In this document: positions 16,623 to 25,205 of the stretch, piece after piece | How the letters are laid out: the number at the start of each line of letters is the position of its first letter | How positions within the stretch are numbered: position 1 is the first letter of the stretch | NCBI RefSeq assembly: GCF_020164955.1 | Contig: NZ_JAIUHG010000012.1 | Span: forward strand, 107,063 to 171,062 | Length of the DNA: 64,000 nt | Source: Mesorhizobium sp. CA8 | GTDB taxonomy: Bacteria > Pseudomonadota > Alphaproteobacteria > Rhizobiales > Rhizobiaceae | Direction of reading: 5' to 3' | Program-made: the position numbers and the translations under genes | Notes under the pieces: model-generated | What the model saw: only the letters and a program-made list of their open reading frames with translations | What the model was told of the DNA's origin: nothing | Databases searched by the model: none

Positions 16623-17618
16623 TCAATGATAATGCCGGCGATCGGCAGGCGCGCCATGCGCGTGGTCGTGATCATGGTGATGGTCATGCTTGTCATGGCT
16701 GTCGGCGCATTGTCCGAATTCGGGCTCGACCGTGGCATGTTCGATGCCGTGCTTGACCGCAAGCCGCTTCTTGATGGCGCTCACCGCCACATGCGCATCG
16801 ACGCCGTCGTTCAGGCAGGCATGCAGCGTCGCCATGTTGGAGGTCCCGTCGAGCGACCAGACATGCATGTGATGCACCTCGCGCACACCTTTGACCGCGC
16901 TTTCGATGTCCTTGGCGACAACGTCGCGGTCGAGGCTTGCCGGCACGCCTTCGAGCAGGACGTGGGCCGCCTCGCGCATCAGCGACCATGCTGTCGAAAG
17001 AATGAGCAGCGACACCAGCACCGACAGGATCGGATCGATCGGCGTCCACCCTGTCGCCACGATGATGATGGCGGCAACGATCGCCGCCGCGGAACCCAGC
17101 AAGTCGCCCAGCACATGCAGGATGGCGCCGCGCATGTTGAGGCTTTCCCGATCGCCGCCATGCAGCACGAAGAAGGAGGCGATGTTGACCAGGAGGCCTG
17201 CCACCGCCACCACCAGCATCGGCCCGCCGAGCACCGGCGCCGGATTCATCAGCCGCCCCCAGGCCTCGTAGACGATCCAAAGCGCGATGACGAAGATGGC
17301 GATGCCGTTGGTGTAGGCGACCAGCGTCTTCACCCGGGCGAAGCCATAGGTGAGACGGCCGGTGGCCGGACGGCCTGTCAGGTGGAAGGCATACCAGGCG
17401 AGACCGAGCGCGATGGCGTCGGCCAACATGTGCCCGGCATCGGCGACCAGCGCCAGCGATCCGGTCAGCCAGCCGCCGAGCGCCTCGGCGACCATGAAGC
17501 CCGCGGTCAGGCAGGTCGCGATCAGCACCCGCTTCTTGTCGGTCGAGCCATGCACATGGCCGGCGGCATGGCTGTGACCGGCCGAGCCGTGATCGTGCGA
17601 AGCGTGGTCGTGCGCCAT
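16623..17618 (-). CDS. Cation diffusion facilitator (CDF) family metal exporter
   Basis: A 331-residue inner-membrane antiporter exporting Zn, Co or Cd in exchange for protons. His-rich termini (HDHASHDHGSAGHSH at the start, HDKHDHHHDHDHAHG at the end) flank six membrane helices. Helix II and V metal sites appear as LVADAGHMLADA and AILHVLGDLLGSAA (the family's paired H-x3-D / H-x3-D). The cytoplasmic tail domain (about residues 225-295) has VKGVREVHHMHVWSLDG. This pattern suits the ZitB/DmeF branch. It is not operonic with the NicO system, but two metal exporters lie within 4 kb. Confidence 0.93.
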   Translation of the reverse strand: MAHDHASHDHGSAGHSHAAGHVHGSTDKKRVLIATCLTAGFMVAEALGGWLTGSLALVADAGHMLADAIALGLAWYAFHLTGRPATGRLTYGFARVKTLVAYTNGIAIFVIALWIVYEAWGRLMNPAPVLGGPMLVVAVAGLLVNIASFFVLHGGDRESLNMRGAILHVLGDLLGSAAAIVAAIIIVATGWTPIDPILSVLVSLLILSTAWSLMREAAHVLLEGVPASLDRDVVAKDIESAVKGVREVHHMHVWSLDGTSNMATLHACLNDGVDAHVAVSAIKKRLAVKHGIEHATVEPEFGQCADSHDKHDHHHDHDHAHGAPADRRHYH

Positions 17619-17675
17619 TGCCGAAACTCCTGTCGGACCTGCCGCAAGCGGTTTTCCGCTTCCGGAGATCGTGGT

Positions 17676-18368
17676 CTACGCGCCAAAGTCGGCGCGAAAA
17701 TCCTCAAGCCGCCGCTTCTGGCCGCCTTCGCTGTCGAAATTCGCCGGATCGAGCCAGCCTTCATAGGCTTTGCGCAAGGCCGGCCATTCCTTGTCGATGA
17801 TCGAATACCATGCCGTATCGCGGTTTTCACCCTTGACCACAAGATGCTGGCGGAAGATGCCTTCGAACTTGAAGCCGAAGCGCTCCGCGGCGCGCTTCGA
17901 GGGCTCGTTGCGGTTGTTGCACTTCCATTCGTAGCGGCGGTAGCCGAGATCGTCGAAGAGATATTTCGCAAACAGGAACTGCGCCTCGGTTGCCGCCGGC
18001 TTGCGCGAGATCAGCGGACCCCAATAGATGTTGCCGATTTCGCCGACGCCGTTGTTGGCGTCGATGCGCATCAGCGTCTGGCGCCCGGCGATCTTGCCGC
18101 TCGCCTTGTCGATGACGGTGAAGAACAGCGGATCCTCGCTGGCTTCCGCCTTGTCGAGCCAAGGCTGGAAGGCGGCGCGGGTTTCCGGCGGATAGTCGGG
18201 CAGCCAGGCGAAACGTCCGTCGGCATCCGAAACCGAGGAGGCCTCGTAGAGGCCGTCGCCATGCTCTGCTGCGCTCAGCGGCTCGAGCCTGACGGTGCGT
18301 CCCTCGATCGCTTTGCGCTCCGGCCGCGGGCGCGGCTGCCAATTCTTCAGATCTTCCGACACGGCCAT
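17676..18368 (-). CDS. GNAT-family acetyltransferase (RimJ/RimL type)
   Basis: A 230-residue protein of the Acetyltransf_3 group: VRLEPLSAAEHGDGLYE at the N-terminus, VGEIGNIYWGPLISRKP in the core and the acetyl-CoA and C-terminal signature YRRYEWKCNNRNEPSKRAAE followed by RFGFKFEGIFRQH. Such enzymes acetylate protein N-termini or small amines; the acceptor here is unknown. It is divergent from the aminotransferase gene downstream of it, with 76 bp between the two starts. The frame continues upstream, but the ATG at 18368 begins the family-like sequence. Confidence 0.92.
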   Translation of the reverse strand: MAVSEDLKNWQPRPRPERKAIEGRTVRLEPLSAAEHGDGLYEASSVSDADGRFAWLPDYPPETRAAFQPWLDKAEASEDPLFFTVIDKASGKIAGRQTLMRIDANNGVGEIGNIYWGPLISRKPAATEAQFLFAKYLFDDLGYRRYEWKCNNRNEPSKRAAERFGFKFEGIFRQHLVVKGENRDTAWYSIIDKEWPALRKAYEGWLDPANFDSEGGQKRRLEDFRADFGA

Positions 18369-18444
18369 TCCAATCCGTTTGACTTTTCTCGGCGGACGGT
18401 CACAAAAACGCTCACTTACAGAAAGAACCACAGGGACGGGAAAA

Positions 18445-19629
18445 ATGCTCCACACGATCGCGGCCTTCGACCGGCTCGGCGAGGAAAATGCCTTCGCGGT
18501 GCTCGCCAGGGCCACCGCGCTTGCCCATCAGGGCCGCGACATCATCAACCTCGGCATCGGCCAGCCCGACTTCAAGACGCCGCAGCATATCGTCGAGGCG
18601 GCGATCAAGGCGCTGCGCGACGGCCATCACGGCTACACGCCGGCAAATGGGCTCTTGGCCACCCGCGAGGCGGTCGTGCGCCGCACGCTGACCACCACCG
18701 GCGTCGAGGTGTCGCCCGAGAATGTGATGATCCTGCCCGGCGGCAAGCCGACCATGTTCGCCGCGATCCTGATGTTTGGCGAGGCGGGCACCGAAATCCT
18801 CTATCCCGATCCCGGCTTCCCGATCTACCGCTCTATGATCGAGTTCACCGGCGCCACGCCGGTGCCGGTGCCGATCCGCGAGGAGAACGGCTTTGCCTTC
18901 TCGGCCGACGAGACGCTGGCGCTGATCACGCCGAAGACCAGGCTGCTGATTCTCAATTCGCCGGCCAATCCGACCGGCGGCGTCACCCCGCGCGCCGAGA
19001 TCGAGAAGTTGGTCAAGGGCTTGGAGAAGCACCCGCAGGTCGCCATCATGTCGGACGAGATCTACGACGTCATGACCTATGACGGCGAGACCCACTGCTC
19101 GCTGCTCAATTTCCCCGAAATCCGCGACCGGCTGATCGTGCTCAACGGCTGGTCGAAGACCTGGGCGATGACGGGATGGCGCATGGGCTGGTCGATCTGG
19201 CCGAACGGGAAAAAGGGCGCTCACCTCTACGACAAGGTGCGCAAACTGGCGGTGAATTGCTGGTCCTGCGTCAACGCGCCGAGCCAGTATGCCGGCATCG
19301 CCGCGATCGACGGCCCGCAGGACGATGTCGAAAAGATGATGCGCGCTTTCGACAATCGCAGGAAGATCGTGGTCGAAGGGCTGAACGCGCTGCCGGGCAT
19401 TTCCTGCATCACGCCGAAGGGCGCCTTCTATGCCTTCCCCAATGTCTCGAAGACCGGCTGGAAGGCGAAGAAGCTTGCCTCGGCGCTGTTGGAGGACGCC
19501 GGCGTCGCTTTGATCGGCGGCCCCGATTTCGGCGTTCTCGGCGAAGGCTATATCCGCCTTTCCTACGCCAATTCCGAGGAGAACATCCTGCGCGCGCTGG
19601 AGCGGATCGAGGCGTTTCTGAAGAGGTGA
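18445..19629 (+). CDS. Class I PLP-dependent aminotransferase
   Basis: A 394-residue fold type I aminotransferase. Visible landmarks are INLGIGQPDFKTPQHIVEAA, the PLP-phosphate loop GGKPTMFAAI, the substrate-binding LNSPANPTGG, SDEIYDVMTYDG and the Schiff-base lysine in NGWSKTWAMTGWRMGW. It belongs with aspartate/aromatic/kynurenine-like transaminases; substrate range cannot be settled from sequence. A GGGACGG-like site precedes the ATG. It converges on an SDR gene 12 bp downstream. Confidence 0.93.
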   Translation: MLHTIAAFDRLGEENAFAVLARATALAHQGRDIINLGIGQPDFKTPQHIVEAAIKALRDGHHGYTPANGLLATREAVVRRTLTTTGVEVSPENVMILPGGKPTMFAAILMFGEAGTEILYPDPGFPIYRSMIEFTGATPVPVPIREENGFAFSADETLALITPKTRLLILNSPANPTGGVTPRAEIEKLVKGLEKHPQVAIMSDEIYDVMTYDGETHCSLLNFPEIRDRLIVLNGWSKTWAMTGWRMGWSIWPNGKKGAHLYDKVRKLAVNCWSCVNAPSQYAGIAAIDGPQDDVEKMMRAFDNRRKIVVEGLNALPGISCITPKGAFYAFPNVSKTGWKAKKLASALLEDAGVALIGGPDFGVLGEGYIRLSYANSEENILRALERIEAFLKR

Positions 19630-19641
19630 CCCGTCAAGCGC

Positions 19642-20403
19642 TTACCCGCGCCCGACAAACGGCATCTTCGTCGCCATCACGGTCATGAACAGCACATTGG
19701 CGTCGAGCGGCAGGCTCGCCATATGCAGCACCGCGTCGGCGACGCGCTGCACATCCATCACCGCCTCGGCGGCGATCGAGCCGTTGGCCTGCGGCACGCC
19801 GACGGTCATCGGCTGCGCCATCTCGGTCAGCGCATTGCCGATGTCGATCTGGCCGCAGGCGATATCGAAGGGCCGGCCGTCAAGCGCCAGCGTCTTGGTG
19901 AGCCCGGTGATCGCGTGCTTGGTCGCCGTATAGGGCGCCGAGCCGGGGCGCGGCGCATAGGCCGACACGGAACCGTTGTTGATGATGCGGCCGCCCATCG
20001 GCTTCTGCCTCCGCATCGCGCCGAAAGCCGCGCGGGCGCATAGGAACGACCCGGTGAGGTTGACGCCCACGACATCGTTCCAGACCTCGACCGGGATCTC
20101 GTCGATCAGCGTGGACTTGTAGCCCATGCCGGCATTGTTGAAGAGCAGGTCGACGCGGCCGAAGGCCTCGAGCACGGTCTCGAACATGTCGTCGACTTCC
20201 TCGGCTTTGCTGATGTCGCAAGCGATGGCCAGCGCCTTGGCCTGCGTCTTCCCCGCCTCTGCGATCGCCTCATCCAGCAGCGTCTTGCGGCGGCCGCAGA
20301 ACACCGTGTTCCAGCCTACCTTGAGCAGCGCCGTCGCGACGCTCTTGCCGATGCCGGTGCCGGCGCCGGTAACGATGGCGGTCTTCTCTGCTATGGCTGT
20401 CAT
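19642..20403 (-). CDS. Short-chain dehydrogenase/reductase
   Basis: A 253-residue classical SDR. The cofactor motif TGAGTGIGKSVA is near the N-terminus, NNAG in LLFNNAGMGYKS, and the catalytic Ser...YTATK in SVSAYAPRPGSAPYTATKHA. A hydrophobic C-terminus (HMASLPLDANVLFMTVMATK) suggests the serine-dehydrogenase-like subgroup, but the substrate is unassigned. I use the ATG at 20403 because SDR similarity begins there. Confidence 0.93.
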   Translation of the reverse strand: MTAIAEKTAIVTGAGTGIGKSVATALLKVGWNTVFCGRRKTLLDEAIAEAGKTQAKALAIACDISKAEEVDDMFETVLEAFGRVDLLFNNAGMGYKSTLIDEIPVEVWNDVVGVNLTGSFLCARAAFGAMRRQKPMGGRIINNGSVSAYAPRPGSAPYTATKHAITGLTKTLALDGRPFDIACGQIDIGNALTEMAQPMTVGVPQANGSIAAEAVMDVQRVADAVLHMASLPLDANVLFMTVMATKMPFVGRG

Positions 20404-20489
20404 CGCCGTCCTCCGGTCATGCATGGAAAGACGTGGCATCGCAAATGCCTGGGGTCATGGCAAGCCGCTGTTGGCAATAAAGAAAGCCC

Positions 20490-20520
20490 CAACAAAAAGG
20501 GCGGCCATTGGCGACCGCCC
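20490..20520 (-). terminator. Rho-independent terminator after the TerB-like gene
   Basis: On the minus strand GGGCGGTCGCC-AAT-GGCCGCCC forms a stem and is followed by TTTTTGTT. It lies about 105 bases past the TerB-like stop, upstream of the SDR gene on the same strand. Confidence 0.78.
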
Positions 20521-20624
20521 CCGATCTGAACCGTGCTTGGGAGGAGATGCCGGTCCGACTGATTAGAATGATGCGCTTATGGGGTTAACGAGAAATTAAC
20601 GGCAACCGCCGCTAACCCCGGCGC

Positions 20625-21356
20625 TTACCAGGGCGAACTTGGAGCGCTGCCGGCGGGCACCTTGGCCGCCGAAACCGTCGCCTCGACATGATCGACCAGG
20701 GCGTCCGGCAGGCCGAGGCGGCCGGCCAGCAGGTCGAGATAACCGCGCTCGGCGCGCGTGTCGGGATCGATGGTAAGCCGCGAGGCGGTGTAGAGCTCGA
20801 GCCTCTGCGCATCGGTCTTGGCGCCGGCGACCAGCGTGTCGAGATCGAGCGGGCTTTCGAGCTCGGCAAGCAGGAATTTTTCCGCTTCCGGGCCGATGCC
20901 GGCGAGCTTGAGCTTGTCGGCGATCTTCTTGCGCTCTTCGTCGTCGACATGGCCGTCGGCCTTCGCCGCCGAGATCATCGCCCTGACCAGCGTCAGCGTG
21001 AACTCGGTCTCGCCTTGCGGCGCCTGCGAGGGATGGAAGGCGGTGTCGGCGGGCGGCGGCAGCAGCTCCGGCTCGCCGGATGAAGGCGCCTGCTCCGGCG
21101 CTTTGCCGGCCTTGTAGTTCTGGTAGGCCTTGTAGGCGAGGCCACCGATGGCGGCCAGGCCGCCAAGCTTGATTGCAGCGCCCGTGACCTGCCGTCCTGT
21201 GCCGGTGCCGAGCAGCACCGCGGCAAGCGCGCCGGCGGCAAGCGGATTGTCCTTCGCCATCTGCACCGCTTGCCCCGCCTTGTCGCGGACAGTCGAGCCG
21301 GTCCCAGGGACTTGCGAGCCGAGAAGGTCGTCGAGCAGCTTCTTGGGGTCGAGCAT
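20625..21356 (-). CDS. DUF533 / TerB-like inner membrane protein
   Basis: A 243-residue protein. The N-terminal part has glycine-rich hydrophobic segments (NPLAAGALAAVLLGTGTGRQ, AAIKLGGLAAIGGLAYKAYQ), then a Pro/Glu linker, then an acidic helical TerB-like domain (TLVRAMISAAKADGHVDDEE, with GIGPEAEKFLLAEL and YLDLLAGRLGLPDALVDHVE). This is the DUF533/YebE architecture. TerB-like domains bind divalent metal and are associated with envelope or tellurite stress, but the role is unknown. The start at 21356 is the first ATG of the family sequence. Confidence 0.88.
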   Translation of the reverse strand: MLDPKKLLDDLLGSQVPGTGSTVRDKAGQAVQMAKDNPLAAGALAAVLLGTGTGRQVTGAAIKLGGLAAIGGLAYKAYQNYKAGKAPEQAPSSGEPELLPPPADTAFHPSQAPQGETEFTLTLVRAMISAAKADGHVDDEERKKIADKLKLAGIGPEAEKFLLAELESPLDLDTLVAGAKTDAQRLELYTASRLTIDPDTRAERGYLDLLAGRLGLPDALVDHVEATVSAAKVPAGSAPSSPW

Positions 21357-21478
21357 CAATGCCTCCAGAATTGGCCCGGCTGAACGCGCCCGGGCAGGGT
21401 TTCGGACCGGCAAGACGTAGGCTCCGCGCTTTGGCATTACAATGACGGGGCGACTTTTCGGTCGCGGAGCTGGCCGCC

Positions 21479-22414
21479 CTAACTGCCGATATGGCGCTTG
21501 CCGCCGCGCGCTTGCGCAAGCTCGACCTGACGGTGGCGTTCGGCATAGCGTACGCGATCCGCATCGGACCGCGCTTCGAAGCAATGTGGGCATGAAACGC
21601 CGGTCACGTATTTCAGCGACAGCCGGTCCTCGACCGTCAGCGGGTGACGGCAGGCGCGGCAGAGTTCGGCTTCGCCCTCGGCCAGACCATGCGAGACCGA
21701 CACCCGCTCGTCGAACACAAAACATTCGCCTTGCCAGAGGCTCTCTTCGGCGGGCACGTCTTCCAGATATTTCAGGATGCCGCCCTTGAGATGGAAGACA
21801 TTTTTGAGACCGAGCGACTTCACATAGGCGGTCGCCTTCTCGCAGCGAATGCCGCCGGTGCAGAACATCGCCACTTTGCGGCCTTCGAGCTCCTTACGGT
21901 GCTCTTCCACCCAGGCCGGGAACTCGCGGAAGCTGCTGGTCCTTGGATCGACCGCGCCCTTGAAGGTGCCGAGCGAGACCTCGTAGGCGTTGCGGGTGTC
22001 GATGACGACAGTGTCGGTGTCCGAGATCAGCGCGTTCCAGTCGGCCGGCGCGACATAGGTGCCGGCGCTGGTTGCCGGATCGACATCCTCGACACCCATG
22101 GTGACGATCTCGCGCTTCAGCCGGACCTTCATGCGGTGGAACGGCATTTCGGCGGCGCTGCTGTATTTGACTTCCAGACCGGCCAGGCCTTCGATGGCCT
22201 GCAGATGGTCCACAAGCGCGGCAATCGCTTCCTCGGTGCCGGCAACGGTGCCGTTGATGCCTTCACGCGCCAGAAGCAGCGTGCCCTTGATGTCGCGCCC
22301 GCAACAGAAGGCGGCGAGCGGCGCGCGCAAGGCTTCGTATCCGTCGAGGCGCGCGAATTTATAGAGCGCGGCGACCCGGACTGGCTGAATTTCCATGGCA
22401 GTTGTCATGCTCAT
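21479..22414 (-). CDS. trhO: tRNA 5-hydroxyuridine-34 synthase (rhodanese-like TrhO)
   Basis: A 311-residue protein that uses oxygen to hydroxylate wobble uridine 34 in several tRNAs. It has an N-terminal ferredoxin-like domain with [20 protein letters not shown], a central rhodanese domain with the catalytic cysteine in [18 protein letters not shown], and a C-terminal zinc-ribbon-like pair of CxxC motifs ([16 protein letters not shown]). Length and motif order match TrhO/YceA. Starts at 22414 and 22408 are both plausible. It is divergent from eda. Confidence 0.95.
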   Translation of the reverse strand: MSMTTAMEIQPVRVAALYKFARLDGYEALRAPLAAFCCGRDIKGTLLLAREGINGTVAGTEEAIAALVDHLQAIEGLAGLEVKYSSAAEMPFHRMKVRLKREIVTMGVEDVDPATSAGTYVAPADWNALISDTDTVVIDTRNAYEVSLGTFKGAVDPRTSSFREFPAWVEEHRKELEGRKVAMFCTGGIRCEKATAYVKSLGLKNVFHLKGGILKYLEDVPAEESLWQGECFVFDERVSVSHGLAEGEAELCRACRHPLTVEDRLSLKYVTGVSCPHCFEARSDADRVRYAERHRQVELAQARGGKRHIGS

Positions 22415-22553
22415 GCCACTAGACCGTGCTGAAAGCCGTTTCAAGGCAACCGATATGCAGCTGGCCACGCGGCATCACGACACGCCGCCCTTCGTAGACT
22501 TGGCATATCCCTTCTGCTAATCGGTTTAAAACGATCGAGATGGAGACCAGCAC

Positions 22554-23192
22554 ATGACCAGCAAGACCGAAAAGCTCCTGTCGCTCCTCAACGGTCAGCC
22601 GGTCATCCCGGTGCTCAAGATCGCCAATGTGGCAGATGCCGTGCCGCTCGCCCGCGCGCTTTCGCGCGGCGGTTTGCGGGCCATCGAGATCACCTTACGC
22701 ACCGCCGATGCGCTGGAAGCGATCCGCCGCGTCGCGGCCGAGGTTGAGGACGCGGTCTTCGGCGCCGGCACCATTCTCGATGCCAAACAGTTCGACGAGG
22801 CAGCCGCCGCCGGCTCGAAATTCATCGTCAGCCCGGGCATCACCAGAGAGCTTCTCGACGCGGCCAAGGACAGCCCCGTGCCGCTTTTGCCCGGCGCCAT
22901 CACGCCTGGCGAGATCATGGCCGCGCGCGAAGCCGGCCTGCGCTTCCTGAAATTCTTCCCGGCCGAGCAGTCCGGCGGCATCGCTTCGCTGAAGGCTTTC
23001 GCCTCGCCGCTGGCAGACGTGAAATTCTGCCCGACCGGCGGCATCACGGCTAGGAACGCCGCCGATTATCTGGGCCTGCCCAACGTCATCTGCGTCGGCG
23101 GCTCCTGGGTGGCGCCCGACGATCTCATCAAGGCCGGCAGGTGGGATGAGATCGAAGCGCTGGCGCGTGAGGCGAGCAAGCTCAAGACGTAA
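22554..23192 (+). CDS. eda: KDPG/KHG aldolase
   Basis: A 212-residue (beta/alpha)8 class I aldolase that splits 2-keto-3-deoxy-6-phosphogluconate into pyruvate and glyceraldehyde-3-phosphate, the last step of the Entner-Doudoroff pathway. It contains PVIPVLKI near the start, the catalytic glutamate in AIEITLRTADAL, AGTILDAKQ, and the Schiff-base lysine in LRFLKFFPAEQSGG, followed by FCPTGGI. All active-site regions are intact. It has its own start with GAGATGGAGACC upstream; no other Entner-Doudoroff gene is adjacent. Confidence 0.96.
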   Translation: MTSKTEKLLSLLNGQPVIPVLKIANVADAVPLARALSRGGLRAIEITLRTADALEAIRRVAAEVEDAVFGAGTILDAKQFDEAAAAGSKFIVSPGITRELLDAAKDSPVPLLPGAITPGEIMAAREAGLRFLKFFPAEQSGGIASLKAFASPLADVKFCPTGGITARNAADYLGLPNVICVGGSWVAPDDLIKAGRWDEIEALAREASKLKT

Positions 23193-23201
23193 TCAGCGTT
23201 T

Positions 23202-23951
23202 TCACCAGGGCAGCGCGCCATTCTCATCGAAATAGCCGCCCGTCGGTCCGCCTGGCGCCAGCGTCGCCAGCCGCACGATGATCTCGGCCGCCTGTTGCAC
23301 CGTGCGGCCACCTCTGTGCGCGTTGAGGTCCGTCGCGGTGTAACCGGGAGCGGCCGCATTGACCATGATGCCGCGCGGCGCGAGTTCCCGGGCGAAGGCC
23401 AGTGTCACGGCGTTGAGCGCCGTCTTCGAACTGCCATAGCCCATGACATTGGGCGACTGGTCATTGCCGGACGCGCGCGCCCGCGATCCGAGATAGCTGC
23501 TCACCATGACGATCCGCGCAGCGGACGATGCCGTGAGCAGCGGCAGGAACGCCTGCGTGACCCGCACCGGACCGAAGACGTTGACGTCATAGGTGGCTTT
23601 CATGTCATCGACACTCTCGCGGCTCGGCGGCCGCTCATAGCGGCCGTCTGGGCCGAGCGCATCGACATAGCCGGATGCAATTCCGGCATTGTTGACCAGA
23701 ACGTCCAGGCGGGGCGCCCTCGCCGCGACGGCTTTGGCCGCGGCCGCGACGCCCTCGTCGCTGGCGACGTCGAGCTCGAGCCACTCGACGTCCAGCCCTT
23801 CGTCGCGCAGCGCCTGCGCCGCGGCCTCGCCGCGCCCGGCGTCGCGAGCACCGAGCCACACCTTGAATCCCATGGCGGCCAGCCGACGGACGGTCTCGAG
23901 GCCGATGCCCTTGTTGGCGCCGGTCACCAGCGCATTCTTTTGCGTCTTCAT
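23202..23951 (-). CDS. Short-chain dehydrogenase/reductase
   Basis: A 249-residue classical SDR with TGANKGIGLETVRRLAAMG (NADP-type loop), NNAG in VLVNNAGIASGYV, catalytic Ser in MVSSYLGSRA and YxxxK in MGYGSSKTALNA. The C-terminal VNAAAPGYTATDLNAHRGGR is typical of carbonyl-reductase-like members. The second of two close ATGs (23951) is best spaced from the AGGAG. It is divergent from an AraC-type regulator gene 161 bp away, which may control it. Confidence 0.93.
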   Translation of the reverse strand: MKTQKNALVTGANKGIGLETVRRLAAMGFKVWLGARDAGRGEAAAQALRDEGLDVEWLELDVASDEGVAAAAKAVAARAPRLDVLVNNAGIASGYVDALGPDGRYERPPSRESVDDMKATYDVNVFGPVRVTQAFLPLLTASSAARIVMVSSYLGSRARASGNDQSPNVMGYGSSKTALNAVTLAFARELAPRGIMVNAAAPGYTATDLNAHRGGRTVQQAAEIIVRLATLAPGGPTGGYFDENGALPW

Positions 23952-24112
23952 ATCCATGTCTCCTGTTCGGTGACCTAGAGATGGCGGGAGCCGGGCCGCT
24001 TTGCGCGCCAAAAGCTCTCATGCTCTTGCCTAATCCTCTCAGCTGCGCGTCTTCTCGTGCGCCGCCGCCTCGCTTGGTTGCTTGGCGGCAGGGGATCGGC
24101 AATGCTGCAAGG

Positions 24113-25003
24113 ATGAACGAAGCGCTTCAGGAACTGATCGCGATCGCCGGCCGGCATGCGCGCGGACGGCGGACGAAAACGGCTATCCCGCGCGTTACGA
24201 TCGGCCGCAGCGAGGTTCCGACGCCGCCGCTCCCCGAGCTTTGCCAGCCGACCACGCTGTTCGTCCTGCAGGGAACCAAGACGGTGCTGATCGGCGACCG
24301 CAGGCTTGCCTACAGCGCCGGCAGCTATTTCGTCTATGCGGTTGAAACACCCGCCACCAGCCAACTGATCGATGCGAGCGTCGCACAGCCTTACATGGCC
24401 ATCGCCTTCTCGATCGATACCGAGCTGACCGCCGGCCTGCTCATTGACCACAAGCCGGCGATCGATGGCGATAGCTTCGTGACCAATCAAGCCGATGACT
24501 TGCTGCTCGATGCGTGGCACCGGATGCTGCGGCTGCTGGACAAGCCGGCCGAGATTCCTGTTCTCGCGCCCATGCTCGAACGGGAGATCGCGTTCAGGCT
24601 TCTGCAAGGCCCGCAAGGCGAAAAGCTGCGCCAGCTCGCGCGCGCCGACGGGCGCCTGTCGCGGATCCGCCGCGCCACGGCCTGGATCCGGGCGCATTAC
24701 AAGGAGCCGATCGATGTGACGCAACTGGCCGAGCTGTCGCATATGAGCAATGCTGCGTTTCATCGGCACTTCAAGGCGGCGACGGCAATGAGCCCGATCC
24801 AGTATCAAAAGCAGCTCCGCCTGCTGGAAGCGCGCCATCTGCTGATTGCGCAGCCGGGCAACGCCGCGCAGGTTGCTTTCGCTGTCGGCTACGAAAGCGC
24901 TTCCCAGTTCAGCCGCGAATATGCGCGCCAGTTCGGGTTGCCGCCCGCGCGCGACGCCGCGCGGCTCCTGGCCAAGGGCGAAGCGGCCACGCTGGAAGTT
25001 TAG
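24113..25003 (+). CDS. AraC-family transcriptional regulator
   Basis: A 296-residue regulator. The N-terminal ~180 residues are the AraC-type N-terminal ligand domain (PTTLFVLQGTKTVLIGD, YSAGSYFVYAVETPATSQL), and the C-terminal ~100 residues carry the double helix-turn-helix (WIRAHYKEPIDVTQLAELSH, MSNAAFHRHFKAATAMSPIQ, VAFAVGYESASQFSREYARQ). This arrangement (AraC_N plus HTH_18) usually controls a neighbouring oxidoreductase, here the divergent SDR gene. An AAGG precedes the ATG. Confidence 0.93.
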   Translation: MNEALQELIAIAGRHARGRRTKTAIPRVTIGRSEVPTPPLPELCQPTTLFVLQGTKTVLIGDRRLAYSAGSYFVYAVETPATSQLIDASVAQPYMAIAFSIDTELTAGLLIDHKPAIDGDSFVTNQADDLLLDAWHRMLRLLDKPAEIPVLAPMLEREIAFRLLQGPQGEKLRQLARADGRLSRIRRATAWIRAHYKEPIDVTQLAELSHMSNAAFHRHFKAATAMSPIQYQKQLRLLEARHLLIAQPGNAAQVAFAVGYESASQFSREYARQFGLPPARDAARLLAKGEAATLEV

Positions 25004-25052
25004 CCTGACGTGACATGCGCGCACGGAACGCCGACAGAGCTATTGCCATGTC

Positions 25053-25126
25053 TGGTTCCCGCTCATGGATTCGAACCACGATTCACGCCTTCAAAGGGCG
25101 CTGTCCTACCATTAGACGAAGCGGGA
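25053..25126 (-). tRNA. tRNA-Gln (anticodon TTG)
   Basis: The minus strand folds into a complete cloverleaf with encoded CCA: acceptor TCCCGCT/AGCGGGA, four-pair D stem GTCT/GGAC, anticodon stem GCGCC/GGCGT with loop CTTTGAA (anticodon TTG), T arm CGTGG-TTCGAAT-CCATG. The U1-A72 first pair is the expected feature of glutamine tRNAs charged through the transamidation route. Confidence 0.88.
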
Positions 25127-25205
25127 AGTGCAGGCGAGCCATATACCATAAACAAAAGCCGCGCTGGCGAGCCAACGCGGCTTTTCGGCGGCCACGCTCG
25201 CTTGC

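Noticed and set aside
16383..19082. Plus-strand open frame of 899 codons antisense to the CDF and GNAT genes
   Set aside because: No family content and low-complexity; the minus-strand genes have all their motifs.
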